A stretch of 64,000 bases of DNA, taken from positions 310,001-374,000 of the forward strand of contig NZ_LNSG01000002.1 of assembly GCF_001468395.1 (NCBI RefSeq), written 5' to 3'. The notes below the pieces were generated by a model. That model saw only the letters and a program-made list of their open reading frames with translations, searched no databases and was not told the DNA's origin. The translations under genes were made by a program, and so were the position numbers. Shown here in pieces: positions 27,962 to 36,589 of the stretch (within the stretch, counting starts at the first letter, position 1; each line of letters begins with the position of its first letter). Source of the DNA: Sphingopyxis sp. H073 (GTDB lineage: Bacteria; Pseudomonadota; Alphaproteobacteria; Sphingomonadales; Sphingomonadaceae).

Positions 27962-29227
27962 TCAGATGCGTTCGAGGAGGGCGACAGTGCCTTGACCACC
28001 ATCGGCGCAGATGCTGACGATCCCTCGAGATCCGACCGGCATGGCCCACAGCTCTTTCACAGCTTGGCTGAGATCACGCGCGCCGGTCGCGCCGAAGGGA
28101 TGTCCGATGGCTACCGAGCCGCCGTTCGGATTGACGCGATCCCAATCGAAGTTGCCCATCTCAGCCGAAACACGGGCCTTCTCTCGGACCCAGTTCGGAT
28201 CGGTGATGGCCGCGACGTTGGCCAGCACCTGTGCCGCGAAGGCCTCGTGGATTTCCCAAAGTGCGATGTCGGCGAAGCCAAGGTGATGGCGCGCGAGAAG
28301 TCGTGGAATGGCATATGACGGCGCCATCAGCAGCCCCTCCGTGCGCAGGTCGACCGCCGAGACTTCGTAGTCGATTATCCGCGCATAGGGCGTGCCATCG
28401 GGCAGCCTCTTCAGACCCTCCTCGTTGGACACCCAACAGCCGGCCGCCCCATCCGTGATGGGGGAGCTGTTGCCGGCTGTCAGGCTACCCATTCCGCTCT
28501 CACGATCGAAGGCGGGCTTCAAACCGGATAGACGTTCGGCGGATGTGTCCGCGCGCGGGTTCGCATCGCGGGAAAGCTCCGGCAACGAGATCACGAGGTC
28601 ATCGAAGAAGCCGCCGTTCCAGCCGGCGACGGCGCGCTGGTGGCTTTTTAGAGCCCAGTCATCCTGAGCCTCACGCGAGATGCGCCACGCCTTGGCGGTC
28701 TCCTCCATGTGATCGCCCATCGTCCTGCCCGTAAGGCGGTTGGCCCAGCCCTTCGTGGGGAGCACATAGTCTTGAGGGGTCAACGCCCCCAGGGCGGCAA
28801 GTGCTGCGGCCGGATCCTGCGCGAAGAGATCGGTGAGTCGTTTAGATGCCTCAGCGGTGAGAGCGAGCGATGGTCGGCTCATGACCTCAGACCCGCCGAC
28901 CAGTATCAGGTTGAGCCCGCCGCCGAGCATCCCGGCTGCGGCGAAGCTCGCGGTCATGCTGGTCGAGCACGCTAGGACTACGGAGAATGCTGGAACGTTG
29001 GGGTTGAGCTTCGCGTCCAGCCAGATTTCGCGAGCGATATTGCTCCAGCCCAGGTTCGGGATGACGGTTCCCCAGATCGACAGATCGGGCTCCGCAAGCT
29101 TCGCCATTTCTTGGACGACTGGCACTGACAATGAGGCCGCGTCATAATTTGCCAGCGCTCCTCCGCCACGGCCGAATGGTGTCCGCAAGCCTGCGGCTAT
29201 GAAAACTGGTTCAGCGAAGCGGCTCAC
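27962..29227 (-). CDS. Thiolase family acetyl-CoA acyltransferase
   Basis: A 421-residue thiolase. The nucleophilic Cys is in SVVLACSTSMTASF (about 80-93), the active His in LWEIHEAFAAQV (about 346-357), GHPFGATGARDL follows, and the second Cys is in SICADGGQG (about 402-410). It condenses or cleaves acyl-CoA; the direction is not evident. I use GTG 29227, with GGGAGA 5-6 bases upstream; a TTG at 29245 is less likely. It lies between two MDR reductases in one minus-strand run, hinting at a small catabolic module. Confidence 0.88.
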   Translation of the reverse strand: MSRFAEPVFIAAGLRTPFGRGGGALANYDAASLSVPVVQEMAKLAEPDLSIWGTVIPNLGWSNIAREIWLDAKLNPNVPAFSVVLACSTSMTASFAAAGMLGGGLNLILVGGSEVMSRPSLALTAEASKRLTDLFAQDPAAALAALGALTPQDYVLPTKGWANRLTGRTMGDHMEETAKAWRISREAQDDWALKSHQRAVAGWNGGFFDDLVISLPELSRDANPRADTSAERLSGLKPAFDRESGMGSLTAGNSSPITDGAAGCWVSNEEGLKRLPDGTPYARIIDYEVSAVDLRTEGLLMAPSYAIPRLLARHHLGFADIALWEIHEAFAAQVLANVAAITDPNWVREKARVSAEMGNFDWDRVNPNGGSVAIGHPFGATGARDLSQAVKELWAMPVGSRGIVSICADGGQGTVALLERI

Positions 29228-29302
29228 GGTGATCTCCCAAAGCAAAAGATTTTAATTAGACGAGGTGGCGTGGTGCGGTCCGCTGACGGCAGGCGCCGCC
29301 CG

Positions 29303-30316
29303 TCAGGGCGTCTCCCCATCCCTGAGGTCGATGACCATCTTTCCGATGTTTTTTCCGGCGAAGAGATCGAGGAACGCCGAAGGGGTTCTCTCGAGGCCGT
29401 GAACAACCGTCTCCTGCCATTTGACCTTCCCATCGGCGATCCACCGGGTGACGTCGCGCTGGAAATCCTCCCAAACCGACATGTTGTGGATGGTGACGAA
29501 GCCTTGCAGCAGGAGGCTCTTCTCAATAACCGCATAGATATTGCGGGGACCGACCGGCTCGCTATTGTATTGCTCGATCATTCCGCACAGAGCGAAGCGT
29601 GCGAAGTCATTGGCCGCCTCAAGCGCCGCTTCCAGGTGCGTGCCACCGACGTTGTCGAAATAGATGTCGACACCCTTAGGCGCAGCTTCGCGAAGTGCTG
29701 CGACCATGTCGTCCGTATTCTTGTAGTTTATCGTGGCATCAGCGCCTGCTTCCTCGCGCAGCCAACGCAATTTGTCCTCGCCGCCCGCGGACGCAACGAC
29801 TCGGCATTCCTTGATCTTTGCGATTTGGACAGCGAGCGATCCGACCGAACCCGCTGCTGCTGACACGAACACAGTTTCGCCAGCTCGCGGCTTTCCGATC
29901 TGGAGCATGCCGATGTAGGCGGCGAAGCCTGGGAAACCGAGCGGGCCCAGATACGCCTGCTCTGGAATCGTCGTATCGATCTTAGTAGCGGATGCGGCGT
30001 CGATGATCGCGCGGTCGCGCCAGCCGGCAAAGTGGCTCACGACCTCGCCAGGGCTGAACCGTTCATCCTTGCTTTCGACTATGACGCCGATCGCGGCGCC
30101 ATCCAGAGGCTCGCCAACTTGGAAGGGCGGCATATAGCTTTCTCGACCGGTCATGCGGCCGCGCATGTAAGGGTCAACGGAGAGCCACCGGTTGGCGACG
30201 AGCAGTTGTCCTCGCTCTGGCGCGGGGAGATCCTGCTCGACGAGTTCGAAGTTGTTGGCCTGCGGTAGCCCTTCGGGACGACTTTTAAGGTGAAATTGAC
30301 GGGCCATGATGGTCAT
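29303..30316 (-). CDS. NADP-dependent 2-alkenal/leukotriene-B4-dehydrogenase-like reductase
   Basis: A 337-residue MDR-family enzyme of the LTB4 12-hydroxydehydrogenase/CurA subgroup. Marks are LSVDPYMRGRM (about 46-56), LGFPGFAAYIGML (about 126-138), VSAAAGSVGSLAVQIAKIKE (about 152-171), DIYFDNVGG and IEKSLLLQGF. These enzymes reduce alpha,beta-unsaturated carbonyls such as lipid-peroxidation alkenals, which suits an oxidant-defence setting (inference). GGGAAAGG lies about 10 bases before ATG 30316. Confidence 0.88.
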   Translation of the reverse strand: MTIMARQFHLKSRPEGLPQANNFELVEQDLPAPERGQLLVANRWLSVDPYMRGRMTGRESYMPPFQVGEPLDGAAIGVIVESKDERFSPGEVVSHFAGWRDRAIIDAASATKIDTTIPEQAYLGPLGFPGFAAYIGMLQIGKPRAGETVFVSAAAGSVGSLAVQIAKIKECRVVASAGGEDKLRWLREEAGADATINYKNTDDMVAALREAAPKGVDIYFDNVGGTHLEAALEAANDFARFALCGMIEQYNSEPVGPRNIYAVIEKSLLLQGFVTIHNMSVWEDFQRDVTRWIADGKVKWQETVVHGLERTPSAFLDLFAGKNIGKMVIDLRDGETP

Positions 30317-30388
30317 GCGCGAAGCCTTTCCCGGACAGAGCTTGAGCTGGGCGCTCCCGCGTGATGGGATGCGATCATCTGGCCGCCC

Positions 30389-31135
30389 CTACCCACCGTA
30401 GCGCTCGGTCTTGATGATCGAGACGCCCAGCCCTGCCGACAATGCGCTGTCCGTCGCGATGTTGACGAAACCGTTCGACCCGCAAACGAACACGTGGCCC
30501 GGGTCGCGACCGAGACGTGCGATTGTCGCCTGGACCATCCCATCGTCGATCCGTCGGCCATAGTCCGAGGCGCGCGTTGGCGCTTCTCGCGTAATCGCGA
30601 GCGTCAAGATGAACGTGGGATCGCTCATCTCGATTGAGTGGAGTTCGCTGGAGAAGAGCACGTCCTCAGCGGTTCGCGCCGACAAGAGCAGAGCGACTGG
30701 AACGGCCTGTGCCGATGCCCGACGCTGCCGGATCATCGCCATCAGCGGCACCACGCCTGAACCTGCGCCGATCAGCAGCACCGGCTTGTCGGTAGGCTCG
30801 GGCCAAAGAAAGTGGCCTCCAAGCGGTCCCCTGAGTTCGATCTCGTCGCCGGCTGCGGCGACGTCGTGGAAGAATGGCGAAACTTCGCCATTCGGCAGGC
30901 GCTCGATGGCGAGTTCCAGGATCGGTGAAGAGCCCGCCGACGATGCGATCGAATAACTGCGCATCGCCTGATAGCCGTCTGGGGCGGTCAGCCGGACGTC
31001 GACGTGCTGGCCTGCTGTATGGACGAATGGTTCCTGCAACCGCAGGAAAAAGCTCTTGATACTCGGTGTCTGTTGGACGATTTCGTCGATCACGCCTGAC
31101 TGCCACGACGCGGGTTGCGCATCGAACTCAGTCAT
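30389..31135 (-). CDS. Ferredoxin-NADP reductase-like FAD oxidoreductase
   Basis: A 248-residue flavoprotein of the FNR family. The FAD motif is MRSYSIASS (about 59-67), the flavin loop GEVSPFF, the NAD(P) motif LLIGAGSGVVPLMAMIRQ (about 122-139) and the C-terminal VFVCGSNGFVN (about 217-227). It has no iron-sulfur domain. Its ATG overlaps the molybdopterin enzyme stop by 8 bases (ATGACTGA), so it is almost certainly its electron-transfer partner, much as YedZ/MsrQ serves MsrP but soluble and NAD(P)H-driven (inference). Confidence 0.86.
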   Translation of the reverse strand: MTEFDAQPASWQSGVIDEIVQQTPSIKSFFLRLQEPFVHTAGQHVDVRLTAPDGYQAMRSYSIASSAGSSPILELAIERLPNGEVSPFFHDVAAAGDEIELRGPLGGHFLWPEPTDKPVLLIGAGSGVVPLMAMIRQRRASAQAVPVALLLSARTAEDVLFSSELHSIEMSDPTFILTLAITREAPTRASDYGRRIDDGMVQATIARLGRDPGHVFVCGSNGFVNIATDSALSAGLGVSIIKTERYGG

Positions 31136-31733
31136 GGGTGTACCGTTGCTCGCGCCACGGATCACCGTAGATGTGATAACCGCGCAACTCCCAGAACCCG
31201 GCCTCGTCGCGAGTGGTGAACTGCAGCGCATTCACCCACTTGGCGGACTTCCAGAAGTAGAGATGCGGAACAAGAAGGCGCGCCGGTCCGCCATGGTCGC
31301 GGGGAAGCGGCTGGCCCGCGTAGCTCAGCGCGACCATAGCTTTGCCGGACAACATGTCCGCGAGCGGAACATTCGTCGAATAGCCATCGTAGCAGTGCGC
31401 GAGAACGAAGTCTGTTGGCTGTTTAACTTCAGCGTCAGCGAGGATGTCCTCGATCAGCACGCCTTCCCACTTCGTGTCGAGCTTGGACCAGGACGTGACG
31501 CAGTGAATGTCTTTGGTCACTTTGGTCTTTGGAAGGGCGTTGAATTCACTCCAACTCCAGACCTTCACGGGTCTCGGACCGATCTTGACCGTGAACTTCC
31601 AGTCGGACGTCTCGATACGAGGCGTTGGCCCAGCGGTAAGAACGGGAAAGTTCTCCACGAGATGTTGACCTGGCGGAATACGGCCCTCGTGGTCGCCGCC
31701 TGAACCGCGGCCGGTGAAACCTCTGGTGACCAT
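31128..31733 (-). CDS. Sulfite oxidase-like molybdopterin oxidoreductase
   Basis: A 201-residue protein with a single oxidoreductase molybdopterin-binding domain. The Mo-ligating Cys is in DIHCVTSWSKLDTKWEG (about 76-92). DYGYSTNVPL-type and PRDHGGPARLLVPHLYFWKSAKWV segments match the SUOX/YedY fold; there is no haem domain, dimer domain or Tat signal, so it should be cytoplasmic. Related proteins reduce sulfoxides or oxidise sulfite. With the FNR-like partner downstream, a reductive repair role is attractive here. The gap upstream holds a copy of the LysR/OxyR-like box. Confidence 0.85.
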   Translation of the reverse strand: MVTRGFTGRGSGGDHEGRIPPGQHLVENFPVLTAGPTPRIETSDWKFTVKIGPRPVKVWSWSEFNALPKTKVTKDIHCVTSWSKLDTKWEGVLIEDILADAEVKQPTDFVLAHCYDGYSTNVPLADMLSGKAMVALSYAGQPLPRDHGGPARLLVPHLYFWKSAKWVNALQFTTRDEAGFWELRGYHIYGDPWREQRYTHD

Positions 31734-32035
31734 GCCGAACCCCCTTGCTCGTCACGACAGACCGACCGACTTCATCTCAGGCTAATGCGTAGATGACCCT
31801 CGCAAAGGAAAGATATCGAGCGGATCGCAAAGCTGATGTTCAGACAACCGGGTGTTAAATCAGTAGAGACACGCAATTCATCACTATGACTCGCGATAAT
31901 CCCGCCTCGACTATAGCTTTATATCAGACTGCTTTCCCAATGCCCTGTCGCTATAGTTTCGATAGCTTTGAATCGGTATTGCGTGAGCGTTATGGCTCGT
32001 GGGACAGAGAAGCTTCGCGAGGTGAGGTCGCCAGC
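31734..32035. promoter_or_regulatory. Divergent promoter region between the molybdopterin enzyme and nadE
   Basis: A 302-base gap between divergent genes. It contains the LysR/OxyR-like composite box at 31937-31965 and, about 30 bases before it, CCTCGACTATAGC. A similar CCTCGACTATCGC precedes the msrB copy of the box. No gene is convincing inside; a frame could be extended upstream of nadE to 31886 but would run through the box. Confidence 0.55.
31937..31965. promoter_or_regulatory. LysR/OxyR-like box (copy 2 of 3)
   Basis: CCAAT, 3 bases, CTGT, 3 bases, TATAGTTTCGATAG, identical in fixed positions to copies at 19682 and 40670. It lies about 71 bases before the nadE start (plus strand) and about 204 bases before the molybdopterin enzyme start (minus strand). 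The orientation matches the minus-strand targets at the other two loci, so either neighbour may be controlled. Confidence 0.65.
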
Positions 32036-32917
32036 ATGCGACTGCGGCGTGCCCAGGAGGTCGTCATTCCCATCCAAGACGAGATTATCGCAGCGCTCGG
32101 CGTTTCGGCGTCGTTCGATGCCCGACGCGAGGCGGTAGAACGCGCCGCCTTCCTCCGCGACTATCTGAGGTCGTCGGGGCAGCGAGCGTATGTGCTTGGA
32201 ATCAGCGGCGGCGTCGATTCCCTGACGGCGGGCCTAATCGCGCAATCGGCCGTGAAGGATCTGCGTCAGATCGGGTACGAATGCGAGTTTGTAGCGGTGC
32301 GGCTGCCCTATGGCGAACAGATGGACGAGCGCGATGCTCAGCTTGCCTTGTCAGCCATCAGGCCCGACCGCGTTGCGGTGATCAATATAAAGCCCGCGAC
32401 CGACGCGCTGTGGAGCGAGATGACAGGCTCCAATTACGAGTCCGCCGACCCCGGCCTGCGCAGTACGGTGCTCGGGAACATCAAGGCACGCCAACGGATG
32501 GTCGCCCAGTTTGCTCTCGCGGGGACCCTGGGCGGCCTTGTGATTGGCACGGACCATGCAGCCGAAGCGGTGATGGGTTTCTTCACAAAGTTCGGCGATG
32601 GCGCGGCCGATGTTCTCCCTCTCGCCGGTCTCAATAAGCGGCGCGTTCGCGCGATCGCGTCTCATCTGGGCGCCCCGGCGGAACTGATCAGTAAGGTTCC
32701 CACGGCAGATTTGGATGACGCGATGCCGTTACACCCCGACGAAGACGCCTACGGCGTGACCTATGATGAGATAGACGATTACCTCGAAGGAAGGGGTGTG
32801 GCCCAGGCGGCGGTCGAGACGATCCAAAGAGCGTACCGAGCCACCGCGCATAAGCGCGCGCTGCCTGTGGCCTCCAACGTGCAGCTTCTGGCGCCGCAAG
32901 GGTCGAACGGACGCTAA
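32036..32917 (+). CDS. nadE: Ammonia-dependent NAD(+) synthetase
   Basis: A 293-residue NAD synthetase that amidates nicotinic acid adenine dinucleotide. The PP-loop is LGISGGVDSLTAGL (about 53-66). VIGTDHAAEAVMGFFTKFGDGAADVLPLAGL (about 168-198) is the substrate loop, and VPTADLDD and DEDAYGVTYDEIDDYL follow. There is no glutaminase domain. I start at ATG 32036; a longer frame from 31886 runs through the regulatory box. Sphingomonads normally carry a core NAD synthetase elsewhere, so this is probably an accessory copy (inference). Confidence 0.9.
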   Translation: MRLRRAQEVVIPIQDEIIAALGVSASFDARREAVERAAFLRDYLRSSGQRAYVLGISGGVDSLTAGLIAQSAVKDLRQIGYECEFVAVRLPYGEQMDERDAQLALSAIRPDRVAVINIKPATDALWSEMTGSNYESADPGLRSTVLGNIKARQRMVAQFALAGTLGGLVIGTDHAAEAVMGFFTKFGDGAADVLPLAGLNKRRVRAIASHLGAPAELISKVPTADLDDAMPLHPDEDAYGVTYDEIDDYLEGRGVAQAAVETIQRAYRATAHKRALPVASNVQLLAPQGSNGR

Positions 32918-32933
32918 ATTTGCTCCCGCCTAG

Positions 32934-32950
32934 GACATAGAAACTATGTC
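32934..32950. promoter_or_regulatory. Perfect palindrome GACATAG-AAA-CTATGTC
   Basis: A 7-bp perfect inverted repeat with a 3-base centre, 17 bases after the nadE stop and about 200 bases before the next operon. Its ATAG/CTAT arms recall LysR half-sites, but no T-tract follows, so it is more likely a protein-binding site than a terminator. Confidence 0.4.
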
Positions 32951-33019
32951 ACGCCGCTATTGGAAAAGACCGGCGTTGGAATTCATAGTCATCCACGTAA
33001 ACTCGTGGCCTCGTCGGGT

Positions 33020-33053
33020 ATAGTCGAGACAAGATTTTGGTCTTATCGACTAT
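33020..33053. promoter_or_regulatory. Long inverted repeat upstream of the thioredoxin-like gene
   Basis: ATAGTCGA at 33020-33027 pairs exactly with TCGACTAT at 33046-33053, and GAC/GTC inside extends the symmetry. It is about 100 bases before ATG 33152. It could be an operator or an RNA hairpin in the leader. Confidence 0.4.
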
Positions 33054-33151
33054 TTGACGCTCGGGCCGTGGGGCGGTGAAGTATAGCAGTTCCCCTGCGC
33101 TCGCGAGTTTTCGCTGCACGTCGGGCACATGCTTCGTGTTCGGAGAGAGGG

Positions 33152-33625
33152 ATGAGCGCGGCCGATCGTCAAGCGCCAGAGCTTCGCATTCATCGGTGGA
33201 TCGCCGTGGATGGAAGCGACCTTCAGACGCCGATCAAGCTATCGGATCTTGGCGTAGGGCCGAAGATCCTTTTCGCGTTTCAGCACTGGTGCAGGGGCTG
33301 CCATCTGCATGGGTTTCCCACACTGCAGAAATTGCATGGTGCGCTGGAGTCCAGAGGCGTCGGATTCGCAGTGATCCAGACGGTCTTCGAAGGAGCGCAC
33401 GAAAATACATTCGACAAGTTGCGCATCAATCAGGTGGAGTACCGTCTCCCCGTCGCCTTCGGGCACGACGAACCGCCGCCTGGTGCTGCGTTTCCAACGT
33501 TCATGGAGGATTACCGGACACGGGGAACGCCGTGGTTCACGGTCATCAATGCCGACGGTCGCATCGTCTTTTCGGATTTCCACCTGGACGCGGATCGTTT
33601 GGTGGCAAATTTGGAGAGCTCGTGA
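33152..33625 (+). CDS. Thioredoxin-fold protein (TlpA/AhpC-TSA-like)
   Basis: A 157-residue thioredoxin-like protein. The active site is FAFQHWCRGCHLHGF (CRGC, about 42-56) and the cis-Pro loop is RGTPWFTVINADGRIVF (about 123-139). There is no signal peptide, so it should be cytosolic. It probably reduces disulfides or peroxides. The DM13 gene begins 3 bases after its stop, and the MFS gene overlaps that, giving a three-gene operon. Confidence 0.82.
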   Translation: MSAADRQAPELRIHRWIAVDGSDLQTPIKLSDLGVGPKILFAFQHWCRGCHLHGFPTLQKLHGALESRGVGFAVIQTVFEGAHENTFDKLRINQVEYRLPVAFGHDEPPPGAAFPTFMEDYRTRGTPWFTVINADGRIVFSDFHLDADRLVANLESS

Positions 33626-33628
33626 AAC

Positions 33629-34120
33629 ATGCCACGGTGGCTCATTCTAGCCTGCACCCACTTCGTCGTTGGCATCACAGGCTTTGCTGCCGGCATCTAC
33701 ACGCTGCCTATCCTCACCGCGCCGGCGTCGCCCACTGAAGCTGCGTTGAGGAGTTCGACGCCTGAGGCGCTCTATTCGGGAAAGCTTTCTCGTGATCTAG
33801 CCGGCAGCGACCTGCTGCACTGGGGTGAAGGCGAAGTGCAGATCCTGCCTCACCGGATCGCACACATCGGCCGTCTCTCTCCCGGGCCGGACTACAAGCT
33901 TTATCTCGCCCCGCACTTCGTCGAGACCGAGGAAGCGTTCCTCGCGATCAAGGACGCGTCGGCCCGGGTCGGCGATGTGAGGACGTTCAACGGCTTCATT
34001 ATGGAGGTGCCCGCCGACATCGACGTTCGCGACTACAGCGCCGTTGTCATCTGGTGCGAAGCCTTTGATCAGTTCATCAGTTCTGCGGCGTATCAGCCTC
34101 CGCGCCAGGCTCGGAAATGA
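33629..34120 (+). CDS. DM13-domain membrane-anchored protein
   Basis: A 163-residue protein with an N-terminal hydrophobic segment (about 4-30, LILACTHFVVGITGFAAGIY) that is a signal anchor. A DM13 domain follows: ALYSGKLSRDLAGSDLLHWGEGEVQI through DYKLYLAPHFVETEEAFL to DYSAVVIWCEAFDQFIS, where the Cys near the end is the conserved DM13 cysteine. DM13 domains are proposed to bind redox cofactors or haem; the function is unproven. It is translationally linked to both neighbours. Confidence 0.83.
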   Translation: MPRWLILACTHFVVGITGFAAGIYTLPILTAPASPTEAALRSSTPEALYSGKLSRDLAGSDLLHWGEGEVQILPHRIAHIGRLSPGPDYKLYLAPHFVETEEAFLAIKDASARVGDVRTFNGFIMEVPADIDVRDYSAVVIWCEAFDQFISSAAYQPPRQARK

Positions 34121-35388
34121 GTCAGGCGATGAACAGCGTGAAGGCGGCCTGCGCGCGGGGGCTCGTTTTGGCGCCGGTCGCAGCGCTATTGTTGAGCGTC
34201 GCCACGTTGCTCTTGGGCAATGGTCTACTGGGTACGCTCCTGATCGTGAGGGCTGGGGAGGAAGGCTTTTCAGCTCAAACGATCAGCGCGATGATGTCCC
34301 TATACTTTGCGGGCTTCACCATTGGCGCTCTCACGCTGCCCAAGATGATCGTGTCCGTGGGCCATGTGAGGACTTTCGCTGGCTTCGCCGCGATCGCCTC
34401 AATGACGGCTCTTCTTCATGTCGCATTCGTGGAGGCGAACGTATGGATGCCGCTTCGCCTTGTGACCGGCTTCGCCTATGCAGGCATGATCCTAGCGACT
34501 GAGAGTTGGCTCAACGCGCACGCGATTCAATCCACGCGCGGTCAGCTTTTGTCGATCTTCGGCGTTGTTTCGATGGGTTCATGGGCCCTTGGTCAAGCGC
34601 TGCTCAACATCGCGCCGCCTGCAGACGTGACGCTATTCCTGTTCGTCTCGCTGCTGATATCTGCGGCCGTCGTCCCCGTCACGCTACTGCCCAGTCATCC
34701 CCCGGCCGAGGTTCAACAGGAGCCCGTCGCCTTTCGCGATCTCGTTGCAATTTCGCCCCTTCCGTCGGTCGGCGTTTTCCTAGCCGGCCTGGCCATCGGC
34801 GGCTTCTGGGGACTAGGCCCCAATTTTGCGCAGAGGATTGGCCTCGATGTGGGCGGCATTTCTGCGTTCATGGCTGCGGTCCTTGGTGGAACGCTCGTGC
34901 TGCAGTGGCCATTGGGATGGCTATCGGACCGCGTGTCGCGGACACTCGTCATTGCCGGCGCCGCCCTGGCTTCCGCGGCGGCTGCGATCGGCGTAGCGCT
35001 GGCTGCGGAGGCGCCTCTGCCTGTGCTACTTGCGGCGGGCGCGCTGTTCGGCGGCTTCGGTATTCCCATCTATTCGCTATGCCTTGCCGTTGCGAATGAC
35101 GACCTTCCTGCGGGTCGGCTGCTGGGGACCGCTCGCGGACTTCTCCTACTCAACGGGATCGGAACCGCCGCCGGGCCGCTCATCGGAGGCCTGGTGATGG
35201 ACCTCCTCGGCCCTGGCGGCCTGTTCCTCTACGCAGCGGCACTGCTGACTGCCCTGGCGGTCTTGGCCGGTGTCCGCAGGCACTCAGACCGCTCGGTCAA
35301 GACGAGAGCAACACGCTGCCCGAGCACGGCGATGATCACCGGGTCGCTCGACGCGATGATACGAACCCCGGCGGATCAGCGCCGCTGA
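34117..35388 (+). CDS. MFS transporter (YcaD-like)
   Basis: A 423-residue major-facilitator protein with about 12 hydrophobic helices. SLYFAGFTIGALTLPKMI, RLVTGFAYAGMILATESWLNAHA and SRGQLLSIFGVVSMGSWALGQ (loop 4-5) are typical of the YcaD subgroup of small-molecule exporters. Its ATG overlaps the DM13 gene stop (ATGA). The cargo is unknown; the operon context suggests export of an oxidised or toxic compound (inference). Confidence 0.85.
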   Translation: MSQAMNSVKAACARGLVLAPVAALLLSVATLLLGNGLLGTLLIVRAGEEGFSAQTISAMMSLYFAGFTIGALTLPKMIVSVGHVRTFAGFAAIASMTALLHVAFVEANVWMPLRLVTGFAYAGMILATESWLNAHAIQSTRGQLLSIFGVVSMGSWALGQALLNIAPPADVTLFLFVSLLISAAVVPVTLLPSHPPAEVQQEPVAFRDLVAISPLPSVGVFLAGLAIGGFWGLGPNFAQRIGLDVGGISAFMAAVLGGTLVLQWPLGWLSDRVSRTLVIAGAALASAAAAIGVALAAEAPLPVLLAAGALFGGFGIPIYSLCLAVANDDLPAGRLLGTARGLLLLNGIGTAAGPLIGGLVMDLLGPGGLFLYAAALLTALAVLAGVRRHSDRSVKTRATRCPSTAMITGSLDAMIRTPADQRR

Positions 35389-35464
35389 GACGCCTATGCC
35401 GACGACCGAAGGATTGCCAGTCGGCTGTTAGAGGAGCCTGGCTGAGAACAAGGCGGAACGTGTC

Positions 35465-36190
35465 ATGGATGAGAGCGTGAACGCTCTAGCCGCGAGAAAC
35501 GCATACGAGGCTAAACGGGGGGCGATCGCCATCCTCCCGTTGGCCTTGGGGGCCAGCGTGTACGGCTTGGCCTTTGGTTTCCTGGCCGTACAGGTAGGTT
35601 TCCCGTGGTGGGGCGTCGCGATCATGAGCGCCTCTACCCATGCGGGCTCTTCGCAAATCATCGCGGTTGAGCAGTTCGCTTCCACAGGTGTCGTGTTGGG
35701 CGCGGTTCTGGCCGGTGCGTCACTCAACCTGCGCTATGTCGGCATCATCGCCTCTTTATCCGAGGTGTTGGCCGGCTTGTCGCTGAGGAAGAAGCTCTTC
35801 GCCATCCACATTACTGGCGACGAGAACTGGGCTTTGACGATGTCCGAGCGGGCGAAGTCCCCCGATGTCGGAGCACCATTCCTCATAGGCTCAGGGCTGG
35901 TGAACATCTCCATGTGGACAGCCTCCACGACGCTCGGGGCCTTGCTTGGCGCCGCGCTGCCCGATCTCGGACGCTTTGGCCTGAGCTTCGCGTTCACGGC
36001 GGCCTTCATTGCGATGGCGCGAGGTCTGTGGCGGGGACGTTCCCAAGTTCTGCCATGGACCATGGCCGCGGCAGCGACCATGGCCGTCATCTCGCTCGGC
36101 ATGCCCAAAGCTTACGGGATCATCGTCGGCGCATTCTTCGGCTTGGTGGTGACCTTCTTGAAGCGCAGGATCGAGGCGGCAGCCCGATGA
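35465..36190 (+). CDS. azlC: AzlC family branched-chain amino acid exporter subunit
   Basis: A 241-residue membrane protein of the AzlC/YgaZ family with about six helices. ILPLALGASVYGLAFGFLA (near 20), STHAGSSQIIAVEQFAS (about 58-74) and HITGDENWALT (about 115-125) are conserved. With AzlD it forms an exporter for branched-chain amino acids or analogues. It overlaps azlD by ATGA. Confidence 0.9.
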   Translation: MDESVNALAARNAYEAKRGAIAILPLALGASVYGLAFGFLAVQVGFPWWGVAIMSASTHAGSSQIIAVEQFASTGVVLGAVLAGASLNLRYVGIIASLSEVLAGLSLRKKLFAIHITGDENWALTMSERAKSPDVGAPFLIGSGLVNISMWTASTTLGALLGAALPDLGRFGLSFAFTAAFIAMARGLWRGRSQVLPWTMAAAATMAVISLGMPKAYGIIVGAFFGLVVTFLKRRIEAAAR

Positions 36191-36483
36191 GCGCTTCGCA
36201 CTGGGGTGTTGTCAGTTTGCTCGTTGTGGCTGCGTTTGCGATCCGGGTCGCCGGATTGATTGCCGGTGAACGAATTAGGGTTTCCAGGCAGGCTTGGGTT
36301 CTGGACGAGTTGCCTGGGCTGATCGTGGTCAGCTTGGTCGCGTCGTCGTTGATCGGTCAGCCACCTCCAACCTGGATCGCGGCCGGTGTCGCGCTGGGTG
36401 CAGCGATCGCCACGAACCAGGTCATCGTGGCGATGGTATTGGGAATGCTCGCCTACGCAGGTCTGGGGTGGCTTAGCTCGTAA
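36187..36483 (+). CDS. azlD: AzlD family membrane protein
   Basis: A 98-residue small membrane protein with three to four hydrophobic segments, the AzlD/YgaH partner of AzlC. The segment VLDELPGLIVVSLVASSLIG is typical. It starts in the azlC stop codon and ends the operon. Confidence 0.9.
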   Translation: MSASHWGVVSLLVVAAFAIRVAGLIAGERIRVSRQAWVLDELPGLIVVSLVASSLIGQPPPTWIAAGVALGAAIATNQVIVAMVLGMLAYAGLGWLSS

Positions 36484-36589
36484 GTGCCGATCATCTGAGA
36501 GAAGCGGCAATGGGGAGGCCGGATGTCGTCCAGTAAGGCTGCGAACGTCGATGGCCCGCACTCACGATCCGAGGACCGCGGGTCCTCGC

